From an uncultured Pelagibacteraceae bacterium (GTDB lineage: Bacteria > Pseudomonadota > Alphaproteobacteria > Pelagibacterales > Pelagibacteraceae): a DNA stretch of 64,000 bases. The notes under the pieces were generated by a model, which had not been told where the DNA came from, ran no database searches, and worked only from the letters and a program-made list of their open reading frames with translations. The position numbers and the translations under genes were made by a program. Each line of letters starts with the position of its first letter. Positions within the stretch are counted from its first letter, which is position 1. Below, piece by piece: positions 18,395-28,911 of this stretch. The stretch spans positions 82,793 to 146,792 of the forward strand of contig CACBFE010000001.1 in the NCBI GenBank assembly GCA_902538445.1. The letters run 5' to 3'.

Positions 18395-19914
18395 AAAAGA
18401 AATTAACTTACAGAGATAAGCTAATAGAGCTTGCATATATTTATGATGTTAAAGAAATAAAAGACTATGAAAAAAGTAGAAAAAATTTAACTTCTGGGCA
18501 ATTAGAACTAATACTTAAGAAAAATAAAATAATAATACCTAAAGATTTCAAATCTAATTTTTTAAGAGATAATATTGTTAAACCTGTCTCAAAAATAAAA
18601 ACTCAAATAGTTGAATTTAAAGAAAATAGAGTAAAAGATAAAAATAAATTAATTAGAAAAGCAGAGAATTTTAAACATGACACAAACAGAAAAATCGCAA
18701 GATCTTTTAAAGATTTGTGGAACTATCTCGGTCAAATAGGTTTAAATTTTTTAAATATTATTCCAAAACTTGGTAAAGTAATATATGAGTTTTTTGGAAA
18801 CGCCTTCACTGACTTATTTCATGGAATATATACTCAACAAATAGAACCAAAAAAAGCTAAGCGAGTATTAATTGGTATATCAGGTGTTGTAGTAGTTTTT
18901 ACAATAGTTTTTAGTGGGATAAATTATTTTTCAGGTGATGGGCTAAATAAAAAAATTGAGGTAAAAAAAGAAATAAAAAAACCTGAAGTTAAGAAAGAAG
19001 TAAAAAAACCTGAACTTAAAAAAGAAATAAAAAAACCTGAAGTTAAGAAAGAAGTAAAAAAACCAAAAGTTAAAAAAGACAACGAGCCAAAATTAGAAGT
19101 TAAGAAAAGAAGTGTTGATGAAGTAATTCTTCCAGATTTGAATTTGAAAACTGAAACAGTTTTAAATCTTTTTAAAGATGTTGAATATGATTTAGGTCGA
19201 GTCAGAATACAAAAATTGGTCAAACCAATTTATTTTACTCAATTTCCAAAAGACCTCGACGATTTAAAAAGTACCCAATTAAAAAAAGAAACTTTTATTA
19301 AAATAGTATTGCCTTTAGTTGTGGCTGAAAATGAGAGAATACTTGCTGACAGAGAAAAATTAATAATTTTATCTGATAAAAAATTTACTACTGATCCAGA
19401 AAAGCAATGGATAAGACAAAAACTTTTAGAGTACAAAGTTAAAAAAGGAAACTTAAAGGAATTATTAGTGCGTATGGACATTATTCCAACTTCTATAGCT
19501 TTAGCGCAAGCAGCGAAAGAGAGTGGGTGGGGTACATCAAGGTTCGCATTAGAGGGAAATGCAATTTTTGGACAATGGACATGGAGTGGTCAGGGAATCG
19601 CTCCATTAGATAGAGCAAGTAACAAAAATCATAAAATTTTAAAATTTCCCATTTTAAGAGCATCAGTAAAAGCTTATAAAAACAATCTTAACACTCATAA
19701 AAGTTACGCAAAGTTTAGACAAAAAAGATCAAATTTAAGAGAGAAGAATAAGAAAATTTCTGGTTTAGAATTAACAGAAACCTTAAATAATTATGCACAA
19801 ACAGGTTCTGAATACACAAAAATTTTAAATAAAATCATTAGACAAAATAGACTTACAGATTTTGAACCTGTCAGTTTAGTAAATTCGGTTAAAAAAATAG
19901 AATTAAGTTCTTAA
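18391..19914 (+). CDS. Membrane-anchored glucosaminidase-domain (Bax-like) protein with Lys/Pro linker
   Basis: TM segment VLIGISGVVVVFTIVF, KEIKKPEVK repeats, then IPTSIALAQAAKESGWGTSRFALEGNAIFGQWTW. ATG at 18391 overlaps nfu stop (ATGA); track start 18292 lies inside nfu. Confidence 0.85.
   Translation: MKKKLTYRDKLIELAYIYDVKEIKDYEKSRKNLTSGQLELILKKNKIIIPKDFKSNFLRDNIVKPVSKIKTQIVEFKENRVKDKNKLIRKAENFKHDTNRKIARSFKDLWNYLGQIGLNFLNIIPKLGKVIYEFFGNAFTDLFHGIYTQQIEPKKAKRVLIGISGVVVVFTIVFSGINYFSGDGLNKKIEVKKEIKKPEVKKEVKKPELKKEIKKPEVKKEVKKPKVKKDNEPKLEVKKRSVDEVILPDLNLKTETVLNLFKDVEYDLGRVRIQKLVKPIYFTQFPKDLDDLKSTQLKKETFIKIVLPLVVAENERILADREKLIILSDKKFTTDPEKQWIRQKLLEYKVKKGNLKELLVRMDIIPTSIALAQAAKESGWGTSRFALEGNAIFGQWTWSGQGIAPLDRASNKNHKILKFPILRASVKAYKNNLNTHKSYAKFRQKRSNLREKNKKISGLELTETLNNYAQTGSEYTKILNKIIRQNRLTDFEPVSLVNSVKKIELSS
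18967..19074 (+). repeat. Four tandem copies of a 27-nt (9-aa) coding repeat
   Basis: Units KEIKKPEVK/KEVKKPELK/KEIKKPEVK/KEVKKPKVK at 18967, 18994, 19021, 19048. Confidence 0.92.
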
Positions 19915-19915
19915 A

Positions 19916-20971
19916 TTATTTTTCACTTATCACAAATTGCAAACCAAACCAGCGCCAAAAACCACTCGGATCTCTTAATGAGCAATTTATTCTACCTCTT
20001 TCTCCAACGAATTTTTCTCCAATGTTAATAATTAATGAATTATCATTATCAAATTTTATATTTGATTGTCTCCATTTATCACCTTCGTTAGAATAACAAG
20101 TAATTGATTTTAAATTTTTAATATTTTCATAAAAATCTATTCTTACTTCTGGCGGATTTTTATTTTTTAATAGATATTTCTCCTCTGGAAAAATTTTCTT
20201 ATATTTTAATGGCAATGTTTTAATTAAAGAATTAAATCTTTTTATTTCTCCATATTTTTCATTAATTGGATATCTTGGAAATTCATAAAAATCTTTTGTT
20301 TCGTCCATTACTCCCGAGTGTTGTCCAAAAGCATATTTAAACCCAAGAGATTTTATAATACTTTTAAATTCCAAACTGTATTCCCCAAAAGGATAAGAAA
20401 AAAAATCAGAATTTTTTCCTAATTCTTTTTTGAAAATTTTTATTGATTTTTTAATATCTGCTGTAATTATTTCACCATTTTCGTCAGCAAGGTATTCATG
20501 AGTATGACTATGATTACCTATTTCAACAAAATCTTCTTGTTCAATCTCTCTTATTTGATCCCAAGTCATATAATTAAATAAACCTACTTCCCGAGTACTA
20601 ATGAATAAAATAAATGGTATTTTCTCTTTTTTCAGTATTGGCCAAGCATTATCATAAAAAGATGAAAAACCATCATCAATTGTTAAAAGTACCTTTCTCT
20701 GTTTTTTATTATTAATCAATTCTTCTTCAAATTTTTTTGGGTTAACAAACTTTATTTTATTACCTTTAATTATTTTAAGGTGATTTTTAAAATCATTCAT
20801 TTTAATATTTGTTGATGGGTATTTGTTCTCTTCAAATCTGTGATACATCAAAGAAATTATGCCAAAATCATCTATATTTTCTAGACTAGAATTTGAATAC
20901 AAATTGTTTTGAAAAGCTAAAATCGCTATAAATAATTTAATGATAAAAAATTTTTTGATTTTGAATTGCAT
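19916..20971 (-). CDS. Polysaccharide deacetylase family protein
   Basis: Signal peptide MQFKIKKFFIIKLFIAILAF; LLTIDDGFSSFYDNAWPIL, EIGNHSHTHEYL, FFSYPFGEYS (NodB homology). Confidence 0.88.
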   Translation of the reverse strand: MQFKIKKFFIIKLFIAILAFQNNLYSNSSLENIDDFGIISLMYHRFEENKYPSTNIKMNDFKNHLKIIKGNKIKFVNPKKFEEELINNKKQRKVLLTIDDGFSSFYDNAWPILKKEKIPFILFISTREVGLFNYMTWDQIREIEQEDFVEIGNHSHTHEYLADENGEIITADIKKSIKIFKKELGKNSDFFSYPFGEYSLEFKSIIKSLGFKYAFGQHSGVMDETKDFYEFPRYPINEKYGEIKRFNSLIKTLPLKYKKIFPEEKYLLKNKNPPEVRIDFYENIKNLKSITCYSNEGDKWRQSNIKFDNDNSLIINIGEKFVGERGRINCSLRDPSGFWRWFGLQFVISEK

Positions 20972-21323
20972 AGGCAAAAACGATAAAATTGGTTTAAAAA
21001 TTAATAATAAATTTTATATTCATAATTTTAATCTTAAAGTAAATAAAAATGATCAATTAATATCAAACATATTAAATATGATAAAAAAACACAAAGTAAA
21101 TATGAATAATGAATTTTCTTTACTAGTTAATAGCGGTCCGGGGAGTTTTTCTTCTATTAGAGTTTCTTTAGCTGTGGCAAAAGGAATAAAAATAACGAAA
21201 AAAATTAATCTATATGGATATAAAAACTCTGATTTAGGTGAATTTAACCTTGCTAATATTGAGATTTTAATTAAAAAAAAATTAATACAAAAAAATTTGA
21301 TTAAACCTACATATTTAAGTTAA
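20940..21323 (+). CDS. Reduced TsaB-like protein (t6A modification)
   Basis: NSGPGSFSSIRVSLAVAKGI matches the TsaB GPGSFTGLR-type motif; located upstream of fur; only 127 aa. Confidence 0.6.
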   Translation: MIKNFLILNCIGKNDKIGLKINNKFYIHNFNLKVNKNDQLISNILNMIKKHKVNMNNEFSLLVNSGPGSFSSIRVSLAVAKGIKITKKINLYGYKNSDLGEFNLANIEILIKKKLIQKNLIKPTYLS

Positions 21324-21333
21324 ATTAATCATA

Positions 21334-21762
21334 ATGAATTCAATAGAGGAAAAATGCCAAAGAAAAGGAGTTAGACTTACCGATCAAAGAAAAATTATAG
21401 CTAAAGTTTTATCTGAGTCCAAAGCAGTCTATGGATCGAAGGATCACCCTGATGTTGATGAACTTCATAAAAGAGTTTCAGAAATAGATAAAAAAATTAG
21501 CATTGCAACAGTTTACAGAACAGTAAAACTATTTGAAGAGTCAGGTATCTTAGAAAAACATGATTTCAAGGGCGGAAAAGCAAGATATGAACCATCAATG
21601 GATGAGCATCATGATCATTTAATAGATATTAATACAGGAGAGATTATAGAATTTGTAGATAAAGAAATTGAAAAACTTCAAAACGAAGTAGCAAAAAAAT
21701 TAGGTTACAAACTAGTAGACCATAAATTAGAACTTTATGGCTCAAAAATAAAAAAAAAATAA
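21334..21762 (+). CDS. Fur-family transcriptional regulator
   Basis: GVRLTDQRKIIAKVL, ISIATVYRTVKLFEESGILEKHDF, DEHHDHLIDINTGEIIEF. Confidence 0.92.
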   Translation: MNSIEEKCQRKGVRLTDQRKIIAKVLSESKAVYGSKDHPDVDELHKRVSEIDKKISIATVYRTVKLFEESGILEKHDFKGGKARYEPSMDEHHDHLIDINTGEIIEFVDKEIEKLQNEVAKKLGYKLVDHKLELYGSKIKKK

Positions 21763-21763
21763 T

Positions 21764-23098
21764 TTGCAGAAAAAAATTTTCATCAAAACTCTTGGTTGTC
21801 AAATGAACGAATATGATAGTAATCGTATTTTAGACTTTACAAGAAAAATTAATTATTTACCTACAAATAATCTATCCGAAACAAATTGTTATATTTTAAA
21901 CACCTGTCACATCAGAGAAAAAGCAACCGATAAAGTTTACCATGAGATTGGAAGATTAAAAAAGAAATTTAGAAATAAATCAAAGCCTATTGTATTAATA
22001 GCCGGCTGTGTTGCACAAGCAGAAGGAGACATATTATTAAAAAAAGAAAAGTATATAGATGCAGTTGTTGGGCCTCAATCTTACCATCATATTAACAGCA
22101 TGATTAAAAAACTAGAAAAAAATTCACAACCTATTAACTTTACGGAATTTGAGGTAATAGAAAAATTCGATACTTTAAACTCTATTAAAAATACAAATAA
22201 TAATATATCCGCCTTTCTTACAATACAGGAGGGTTGTGATAAGTTCTGTAAATTCTGTGTTGTTCCCTACACTAGAGGTCCAGAATATTCTAGATCTATG
22301 AAAGAAATAATTTCTGAGGCAAAATACTTAGCAGATAATGGAGCAAAAGAAATTAATTTACTTGGACAGAACGTAAATGCTTATAATTTTGAAGGAAAAA
22401 AACTTTCAGATTTAATATTTGAAATTTCTGATATAAAAAAAATTGAAAGAATTAGATATACCACTTCTCATCCTAGGGATTTTACTGAGGATTTGATTGA
22501 AGCACACAAAAATTGTAAAAAACTTATGCCCTTAATTCACTTACCTATTCAAAGCGGATCTAATAAGATATTAACGGCGATGAATAGAAAACATACAGTT
22601 GAAGAATATTTTGAAGTTATAAAAAAAATAATCAAAGTAAAACCTGATATAAAATTTTCTAGTGATTTTATAATTGGATATCCTAGTGAAACTTATGATG
22701 ATTTTAAAAAAACATTACAAATTATGTCTAAAATTAAATTTATTAATTCATTCTCATTTATATTCAGTGCTAGGCCTGGAACTCCGGCTTTTAATTTAAA
22801 TATAATAGATGAAAAAGTGTCTAGAGATAGATTAATAGAATTTCAACAAACTGCAGCAAGTATAAAAACCGATTATAGAAAAAAATTAGTTAATAAAACC
22901 GCTAAAGTACTATTTGAAAATAAGATGAAAAGTGGAAACAAATATTTTGGTAGAGACGAATATTTCAACTCTGTAATCGTTGAAAGTAAGAATAATTTAA
23001 CCGGTAAAATAAAAAATGTTAAAATTTTAAAAGTAAATCAAACCACGTTATTTGGTGATATTGTTCCAAATCTAAATCAAACCGATCATGCTGCTTAA
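21764..23098 (+). CDS. miaB: tRNA-2-methylthio-N6-dimethylallyladenosine synthase
   Basis: IKTLGCQMNEYDS, radical SAM CDKFCKFCVVPYTRG, TRAM-like C-terminus; TTG start. Confidence 0.95.
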   Translation: MQKKIFIKTLGCQMNEYDSNRILDFTRKINYLPTNNLSETNCYILNTCHIREKATDKVYHEIGRLKKKFRNKSKPIVLIAGCVAQAEGDILLKKEKYIDAVVGPQSYHHINSMIKKLEKNSQPINFTEFEVIEKFDTLNSIKNTNNNISAFLTIQEGCDKFCKFCVVPYTRGPEYSRSMKEIISEAKYLADNGAKEINLLGQNVNAYNFEGKKLSDLIFEISDIKKIERIRYTTSHPRDFTEDLIEAHKNCKKLMPLIHLPIQSGSNKILTAMNRKHTVEEYFEVIKKIIKVKPDIKFSSDFIIGYPSETYDDFKKTLQIMSKIKFINSFSFIFSARPGTPAFNLNIIDEKVSRDRLIEFQQTAASIKTDYRKKLVNKTAKVLFENKMKSGNKYFGRDEYFNSVIVESKNNLTGKIKNVKILKVNQTTLFGDIVPNLNQTDHAA

Positions 23099-23102
23099 TT
23101 AA

Positions 23103-24107
23103 ATGTCTGAAATTAGCAAATTAGAACAGAACTTAATTATAAAAAAAATTGATAAACAAACAATCAACTTTTCTATCAATGATAATGAAATATTAATGGC
23201 AATCGTGGGTCAATTTGATCAAAATTTAAAGAGTTTATCTAAACTTACAAGCACAGATGTTTTTTTTAGAGGTAATTCAATAACCTGCAAAGGAGACAGG
23301 GAAAAAATATCTACATTTAGTGATGCTATAAAATTTTTAATAAATAAGTATTTATTAACGAAAATTATTGAAAAAGAAGATATAGTTTTATCAGTGAAAA
23401 AAAATTTTGAAATAGAAGAGTCTAACGTTAAAAATTTTCAGCAGCTAATCAAAACTCCAAAAAAATCAGTTATAGCAAGGTCTGAAAAACAGTCAGATTA
23501 TATTAAAGCTTTGAAAGAAAATGATATTGTAATGTCACTAGGTCCAGCAGGAACTGGAAAAAGCTTTTTAGCAGTATCAGTTGCTATAACTTTATTAATG
23601 GAAAAAAAAATTGATAGAGTAATTTTATCTAGACCTGCTGTGGAAGCTGGTGAGAAATTAGGATTTTTACCGGGCGATATGAAAGAAAAAGTAGATCCAT
23701 ATCTAAGACCTTTGTATGACGCTCTTTATGAACTTTTTGGGGTAGATAAAATAGATAAAAAAATTGAAACGGGCGAGATAGAAATTGCACCATTAGCTTT
23801 TATGAGGGGAAGAACTCTAAAAAATTGTTTCGCAATTTTAGACGAGGCACAAAATGCTACAGAAACTCAAATAAAAATGTTTCTAACCAGAATAGGAGAA
23901 AATTCCAAGCTAGTAGTAAATGGTGATCCAAGCCAAGTAGATTTAATTAATAAAAGAGATTCTGGTTTGATTAAATCAAGAAATATTCTTAAAGATATTA
24001 AAGAAATTAAGATAATCGAGTTTGATCATAATGATGTTGTAAGACATCCACTAGTTACAAAAATCATTAAAGCTTATCAGAAAAAAAGCATTGATGATAA
24101 GAATTAA
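23103..24107 (+). CDS. PhoH-family ATPase
   Basis: LGPAGTGKSFLAVSVA, RPAVEAGEKLGFLPGDM, FAILDEAQNATETQIKMFLTRIG. Confidence 0.95.
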   Translation: MSEISKLEQNLIIKKIDKQTINFSINDNEILMAIVGQFDQNLKSLSKLTSTDVFFRGNSITCKGDREKISTFSDAIKFLINKYLLTKIIEKEDIVLSVKKNFEIEESNVKNFQQLIKTPKKSVIARSEKQSDYIKALKENDIVMSLGPAGTGKSFLAVSVAITLLMEKKIDRVILSRPAVEAGEKLGFLPGDMKEKVDPYLRPLYDALYELFGVDKIDKKIETGEIEIAPLAFMRGRTLKNCFAILDEAQNATETQIKMFLTRIGENSKLVVNGDPSQVDLINKRDSGLIKSRNILKDIKEIKIIEFDHNDVVRHPLVTKIIKAYQKKSIDDKN

Positions 24108-24561
24108 TGTTATTACAAACAATAACAACTGGTTAAAGTATATAAAAAAACCAAATGATTACTTACACAAAAAGATAAGAAGACTTAATTCAAAAACCAA
24201 AGATTTCAAAAAAAATAAAATATTTTGTACATTACTGCTGTCAGGAAATAAAGAAATAAAAAATCTTAATAAAAAGTTTAGAAAAAAAAATAAAGCAACA
24301 GATATTTTGTCGTTTCCATTTCAATCAAAGAAAGAATTCAAGAAAAAATTAAAAAGAAGAAAAGACATTTATTTAGGAGATATAATAATTAATCTAAATA
24401 AAATTAAAAAAAAACATATTAAAAAAAATTTTAAAATTGAATTTGATCGATTATGGATTCATGGATTAGTTCATTTATTTGGTTATGATCACAAGAAAGA
24501 TAAAGATTTTAAAAAAATGTATAATATAGAAAAAAAATATTTTGATTTGGTAAATGGTTGA
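24091..24561 (+). CDS. ybeY: Endoribonuclease YbeY
   Basis: NKKFRKKNKATDILSFPF, GDIIIN, HGLVHLFGYDH. Confidence 0.93.
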   Translation: MMIRINVITNNNNWLKYIKKPNDYLHKKIRRLNSKTKDFKKNKIFCTLLLSGNKEIKNLNKKFRKKNKATDILSFPFQSKKEFKKKLKRRKDIYLGDIIINLNKIKKKHIKKNFKIEFDRLWIHGLVHLFGYDHKKDKDFKKMYNIEKKYFDLVNG

Positions 24562-26110
24562 AAAATATTTGAATAGTCGTTTTATTACCTTGTACGTCAT
24601 TCCTTTTATATTTGGATCGTTGACAATATTATCTTTTGAGCCATTTAATCTTACAATAATAAATTTAATAATTTTCCCCCTATTTTTTTATTTCATAGTT
24701 TATATAAATAAAAAATCAAAATCCGTTTATAGAATAAAACCATATAAAAAAAATTTATTTATTTTCGGTTTAGTTTTTGGTTTCGGGTTTTATTTAAGTG
24801 GGATCTCTTGGATTGCAAACTCTCTTACATTTGATGAAAACTTCAAAAATTTAATACCTTTAGCAATAATATTCATTCCATTATTTTTAAGTTTATTTGT
24901 TGGATTAATTACACTTTTAATTGGTCCATATTTAAAATTAAATTTTGCCTCCTTATTAATATTTTCTGCAGGTTTATCATTTTCAGATTATTTAAGGGCT
25001 CATTTGTTTACAGGTTTTCCTTGGAATCTTTGGGCCTATAGTACAACCTCACTGAATGAAATATTACAAATAATAAATTTAATAGGATTATATTCTTATA
25101 ACCTTATAGTGATCACAATATTCACTTTTCCTGTAATATTTCTTTTCAAAATCAGTAAAATTAAAAAAATACTCAGTACAATATTTATTATACTAAGTAT
25201 TTTCAGTCTCTACATATATGGAAATTATGAGATTAACAAAAATAAAGATACTTTTAGTAAAAGTGAAAAAACATATGTAAAAATTATATCTCCAAATTTT
25301 GATTTAAAGTATGGACTAAATATTAAAGAAATTGAAGATAGGTTTCAAAAATTAGTAAGATACAGCGATCCTGATAAAGAGAAAAAAACATTATTTATTT
25401 GGCCGGAAGGTGTTTTTAGCGGTTACAGCTATGATCAAATTTTAATGTTTAAAGAAGTAATTTTTAAAAACTTTTCAAATAAGCACTATATAATATTCGG
25501 AACCAATACATCAAATTCAATAAAGAGTGGTTTTTATAACAGCATTTTAGTCGTAAATAATAATTTTGATGTAGTACAAAGTTACAACAAAAGAAAACTT
25601 GTGCCGTTTGGAGAATTTTTACCATTTGAAAAGATATTAAATTATTTTGGTTTAAAAAAAATTACAGAGGGTCATGGATCTTTCTTAAAAGGAAAAGAAA
25701 ACAAAAATCTTATAATTGATAATTTAAGTATTCTTCCTTTAATATGTTATGAAGTTATATTTACAGAACTAATTCAAAATTCAGAAGAAAGCACGAATCT
25801 AATTGTTAATATTTCTGAAGACGGATGGTTCGGTAAATCTATAGGACCCCACCAACATTTTGCAAAGTCGATCTTTAGAGCTATAGAGAATAATACTTTT
25901 CTGTTAAGATCTACAAATCAAGGCTTAAGTGCAATAATTGACAATAAAGGTAACATAATTAAAAAAATGAACATAAATGAAGCTGGAAATATCGAGTTTG
26001 AAGTACCGTTAATAAAATCGAATAAAATTAAAAATGATTTGATCTTTTTTATACTTTTAATTACATATCTTTTAGTCTTTTGGATTTATAACAAACAAAA
26101 TGAAAAATAA
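24554..26110 (+). CDS. lnt: Apolipoprotein N-acyltransferase
   Basis: Multi-TM plus nitrilase domain ([51 protein letters not shown]). Confidence 0.95.
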   Translation: MVEKYLNSRFITLYVIPFIFGSLTILSFEPFNLTIINLIIFPLFFYFIVYINKKSKSVYRIKPYKKNLFIFGLVFGFGFYLSGISWIANSLTFDENFKNLIPLAIIFIPLFLSLFVGLITLLIGPYLKLNFASLLIFSAGLSFSDYLRAHLFTGFPWNLWAYSTTSLNEILQIINLIGLYSYNLIVITIFTFPVIFLFKISKIKKILSTIFIILSIFSLYIYGNYEINKNKDTFSKSEKTYVKIISPNFDLKYGLNIKEIEDRFQKLVRYSDPDKEKKTLFIWPEGVFSGYSYDQILMFKEVIFKNFSNKHYIIFGTNTSNSIKSGFYNSILVVNNNFDVVQSYNKRKLVPFGEFLPFEKILNYFGLKKITEGHGSFLKGKENKNLIIDNLSILPLICYEVIFTELIQNSEESTNLIVNISEDGWFGKSIGPHQHFAKSIFRAIENNTFLLRSTNQGLSAIIDNKGNIIKKMNINEAGNIEFEVPLIKSNKIKNDLIFFILLITYLLVFWIYNKQNEK

Positions 26111-27263
26111 TAATTATTTGTTTACCAGCGAGTCAGTTTCTGAAGGTCACCCAGATAAAGTTTGTGACAGAATCTCAGATATGGTTGTTGATGCTTATTT
26201 GAAAAAAGATCCGGTTTCAAGAGTAGCTTGCGAAACATTAACCACTACAAATAAAGTTGTATTAGCTGGAGAAACAAGAGGTCCAAAAATTGATAAAGAG
26301 GAGATTGTATCAAAAGTGAGAGATTGCATAAAAGATATTGGATATGATCAAGAAGGTTTTAGTTGGAAAAATGCAAATATTGAGACATTTCTGCATGAAC
26401 AGTCTGCTGATATAGCTATGGGTGTTGACTCAAAAGGTAATAAAGATGAGGGAGCTGGCGATCAAGGGATTATGTTTGGATATGCTTGTAATGAAACAGA
26501 AGAATTAATGCCGGCCCCAATTCACTACTCACACAAAATTTTAAGATTAATGGCTGAAGATAGAAAAAAAGGAACCTTAAAAGGGATTGAGCCAGACTCT
26601 AAAAGCCAAGTTACAATGTTGTATGAAAATGAGAAACCAATCAAAGTTACTTCAGTTGTAATTTCAACTCAACATTCGAAAAATTTAAATCAAAAACAAG
26701 TGAGAGAAACAATAATACCATATATAAAAAAATCAATCCCGGAAAACTTTCTTACCGATCTTAAATCAAAAGAGATTTATATAAATCCTACAGGACAGTT
26801 TATTATAGGTGGACCAGATGGCGATACTGGCTTAACTGGAAGAAAAATTATAGTAGACACTTACGGTGGTGCAGCACCACATGGTGGTGGAGCCTTTTCC
26901 GGCAAAGATCCAACAAAAGTTGATAGGTCAGCAGCTTATGCTTCTAGATACTTAGCAAAAAATGTGGTAGCGGCTGGAGTTTCAGAAAAATGTTTAATCC
27001 AGCTAGCTTATGCTATCGGAGTATCAAAACCATTATCTATTTTCATTAAATTAGCTAATGGTGATGAGGCAAAAGTAGGTAAAGTAAAAAAATTAATCGA
27101 AGAAAATTTTAATTTATCGCCTAGAGGGATTAGAGAAATGCTCAAGCTAAATAATCCAATATATGAAATCACATCTGCGTACGGACATTTTGGCAGGAAG
27201 CCAACAAATAAAGGGGAATTTACTTGGGAAAAAACAGATAAAACTGAATTATTTAAATTGTAA
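26100..27263 (+). CDS. metK: S-adenosylmethionine synthetase
   Basis: [51 protein letters not shown]. Confidence 0.98.
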   Translation: MKNNNYLFTSESVSEGHPDKVCDRISDMVVDAYLKKDPVSRVACETLTTTNKVVLAGETRGPKIDKEEIVSKVRDCIKDIGYDQEGFSWKNANIETFLHEQSADIAMGVDSKGNKDEGAGDQGIMFGYACNETEELMPAPIHYSHKILRLMAEDRKKGTLKGIEPDSKSQVTMLYENEKPIKVTSVVISTQHSKNLNQKQVRETIIPYIKKSIPENFLTDLKSKEIYINPTGQFIIGGPDGDTGLTGRKIIVDTYGGAAPHGGGAFSGKDPTKVDRSAAYASRYLAKNVVAAGVSEKCLIQLAYAIGVSKPLSIFIKLANGDEAKVGKVKKLIEENFNLSPRGIREMLKLNNPIYEITSAYGHFGRKPTNKGEFTWEKTDKTELFKL

Positions 27264-27316
27264 TCTTGAAAAAACCATATTTTTCTTCTAATAAACATAT
27301 AAATTATTAAAATTAC

Positions 27317-27343
27317 AAAATGGGCAGTAGCCCATTTTTTTTT
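27317..27343 (+). terminator. Intrinsic terminator / candidate attenuator upstream of nusA
   Basis: Perfect 9-bp stem AAAATGGGC(27317-27325)/GCCCATTTT(27330-27338), 4-nt loop AGTA, T tract to 27343; nusA ATG at 27357. Confidence 0.85.
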
Positions 27344-27356
27344 AGGGGGCATTTAA

Positions 27357-28907
27357 ATGTTAAACAAAGGATTAGATAAACTTGAACTTTTGCGAATAGT
27401 AGATGCAGTTGCTAACGAAAAATCTATTGATAAAGAACTTGTGATTGGATCAATGGAAAGTGCCATACAGAAAGCAGCACTTACAAAATTTGGTAATGAT
27501 AACAATATTGAGGTTGTGATAGATAGGGAAAGTGGAGAAATAAGGATTCAAAAAGTTTTAGAAATTGTTGAAAAGGTTGAAGATAGCGCAAGAGAAATTT
27601 CTTTGGAGGAGGCTAAAAAAAATGATCCTCAAAATAAGGACTTAAAAGTAGGTGAAAAGATTTTCGAGGAACTGCCCCAAGTAGATTTTGGACGTATTGC
27701 GGCTCAAAGCGCTAAACAAGTTATAAGTAGTAGAGTAAGAGAGGCTGAAAAAAATAGACAGTATGAAGATTTTATAGATAAACAAGGTCAAATATTAAGT
27801 GGAATAATCAAAAGACTAGAATACGGAAATGTAATAGTTGACTTAGGAAGAGCAGAGGGAGTTATAAAAAAAGATGAATTAATTCCAAGAGAAATTTTAA
27901 AAACTGGTGATAGAGTAAAAGCCTATTGTTATGAAGTTAAAAAAGAGATGAAGGGTCATCAAATATTTTTATCAAGAGCACACCCGCAGTTCCTTGCAAA
28001 GCTATTTTTTCAAGAAGTTCCAGAAATTTATGAGGGAACAATTGAAATTAAATCTGTAGCAAGAGATCCAGGCAGCAGGGCTAAAATTTGCGTTCATTCA
28101 CAGGACTCATCTATTGACCCTGTTGGGGCTTGTGTCGGTATGAGAGGTAGTAGAGTCCAAACAATTGTTAATGAATTACATGGTGAAAAAATTGATATCA
28201 TAAAATGGACGGAAGATTTACCTACTTTAATTTCCGAGTCTTTATCTCCAGCGGAGATACAGCGAGTACTAATTGATCAGGATAATAAAAAGATAGATAT
28301 AATTTTATCTGAGGAAAATTTGAGTAAAGCGATAGGAAGAAGAGGACAAAACGTAAGACTAGCATCTAAATTGACTAATTTTGAAATAGATATACTTACA
28401 GACAAAGAGGACTCAGAAAGAAGACAAACTGAATTTAAAGAAAGAACCGAGACTTTAATAAAAAATCTTGAAGTTGACGAAACACTGGGTCAGCTTTTAG
28501 TTTCAGAGGGTTTTGTATCAATTGATGAAATAGCTCAATCAAAGCCAGAGGATATTTCAAAAATTGAAGCGATAGATGAAGAAACTGCAAAAGAATTAAT
28601 CACTAGATCTAAAGAGACTTTAATAAAAGAAAAAGAGGCAGTTGCTTTCAAACTAAAAGAGTTGGGTGTAGAGGAAAAATTAATTAATCTTAAAGGAATG
28701 ACTCAAGGAATGTTAGTGATTCTAGGTCAAAAAAATATAAAAAAACTTAGTGACTTTGCCGATTTATCTTCGGATGAATTAATTGGTGGGTACGATGAAA
28801 TAAAAGGTAAAAAAATTAGGATAGATGGTTATCTTGAAGAGTTTTCATTATCAAGAAAAGAAGCTGATGATTTAATAATGTCAGCCAGAGAGATAGCTTA
28901 CAAGTAA
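27357..28907 (+). CDS. nusA: Transcription termination/antitermination factor NusA
   Basis: NusA N-domain, S1 and KH domains (DPVGACVGMRGSRVQTIVNEL, AIGRRGQNVRLASKL). Confidence 0.97.
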   Translation: MLNKGLDKLELLRIVDAVANEKSIDKELVIGSMESAIQKAALTKFGNDNNIEVVIDRESGEIRIQKVLEIVEKVEDSAREISLEEAKKNDPQNKDLKVGEKIFEELPQVDFGRIAAQSAKQVISSRVREAEKNRQYEDFIDKQGQILSGIIKRLEYGNVIVDLGRAEGVIKKDELIPREILKTGDRVKAYCYEVKKEMKGHQIFLSRAHPQFLAKLFFQEVPEIYEGTIEIKSVARDPGSRAKICVHSQDSSIDPVGACVGMRGSRVQTIVNELHGEKIDIIKWTEDLPTLISESLSPAEIQRVLIDQDNKKIDIILSEENLSKAIGRRGQNVRLASKLTNFEIDILTDKEDSERRQTEFKERTETLIKNLEVDETLGQLLVSEGFVSIDEIAQSKPEDISKIEAIDEETAKELITRSKETLIKEKEAVAFKLKELGVEEKLINLKGMTQGMLVILGQKNIKKLSDFADLSSDELIGGYDEIKGKKIRIDGYLEEFSLSRKEADDLIMSAREIAYK

Positions 28908-28911
28908 TGTT

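Noticed and set aside
27008-27352. 114-aa minus-strand ORF over the metK end and nusA leader
   Set aside because: Starts in the nusA terminator/SD region and is antisense to metK; better explained by non-coding regulatory sequence
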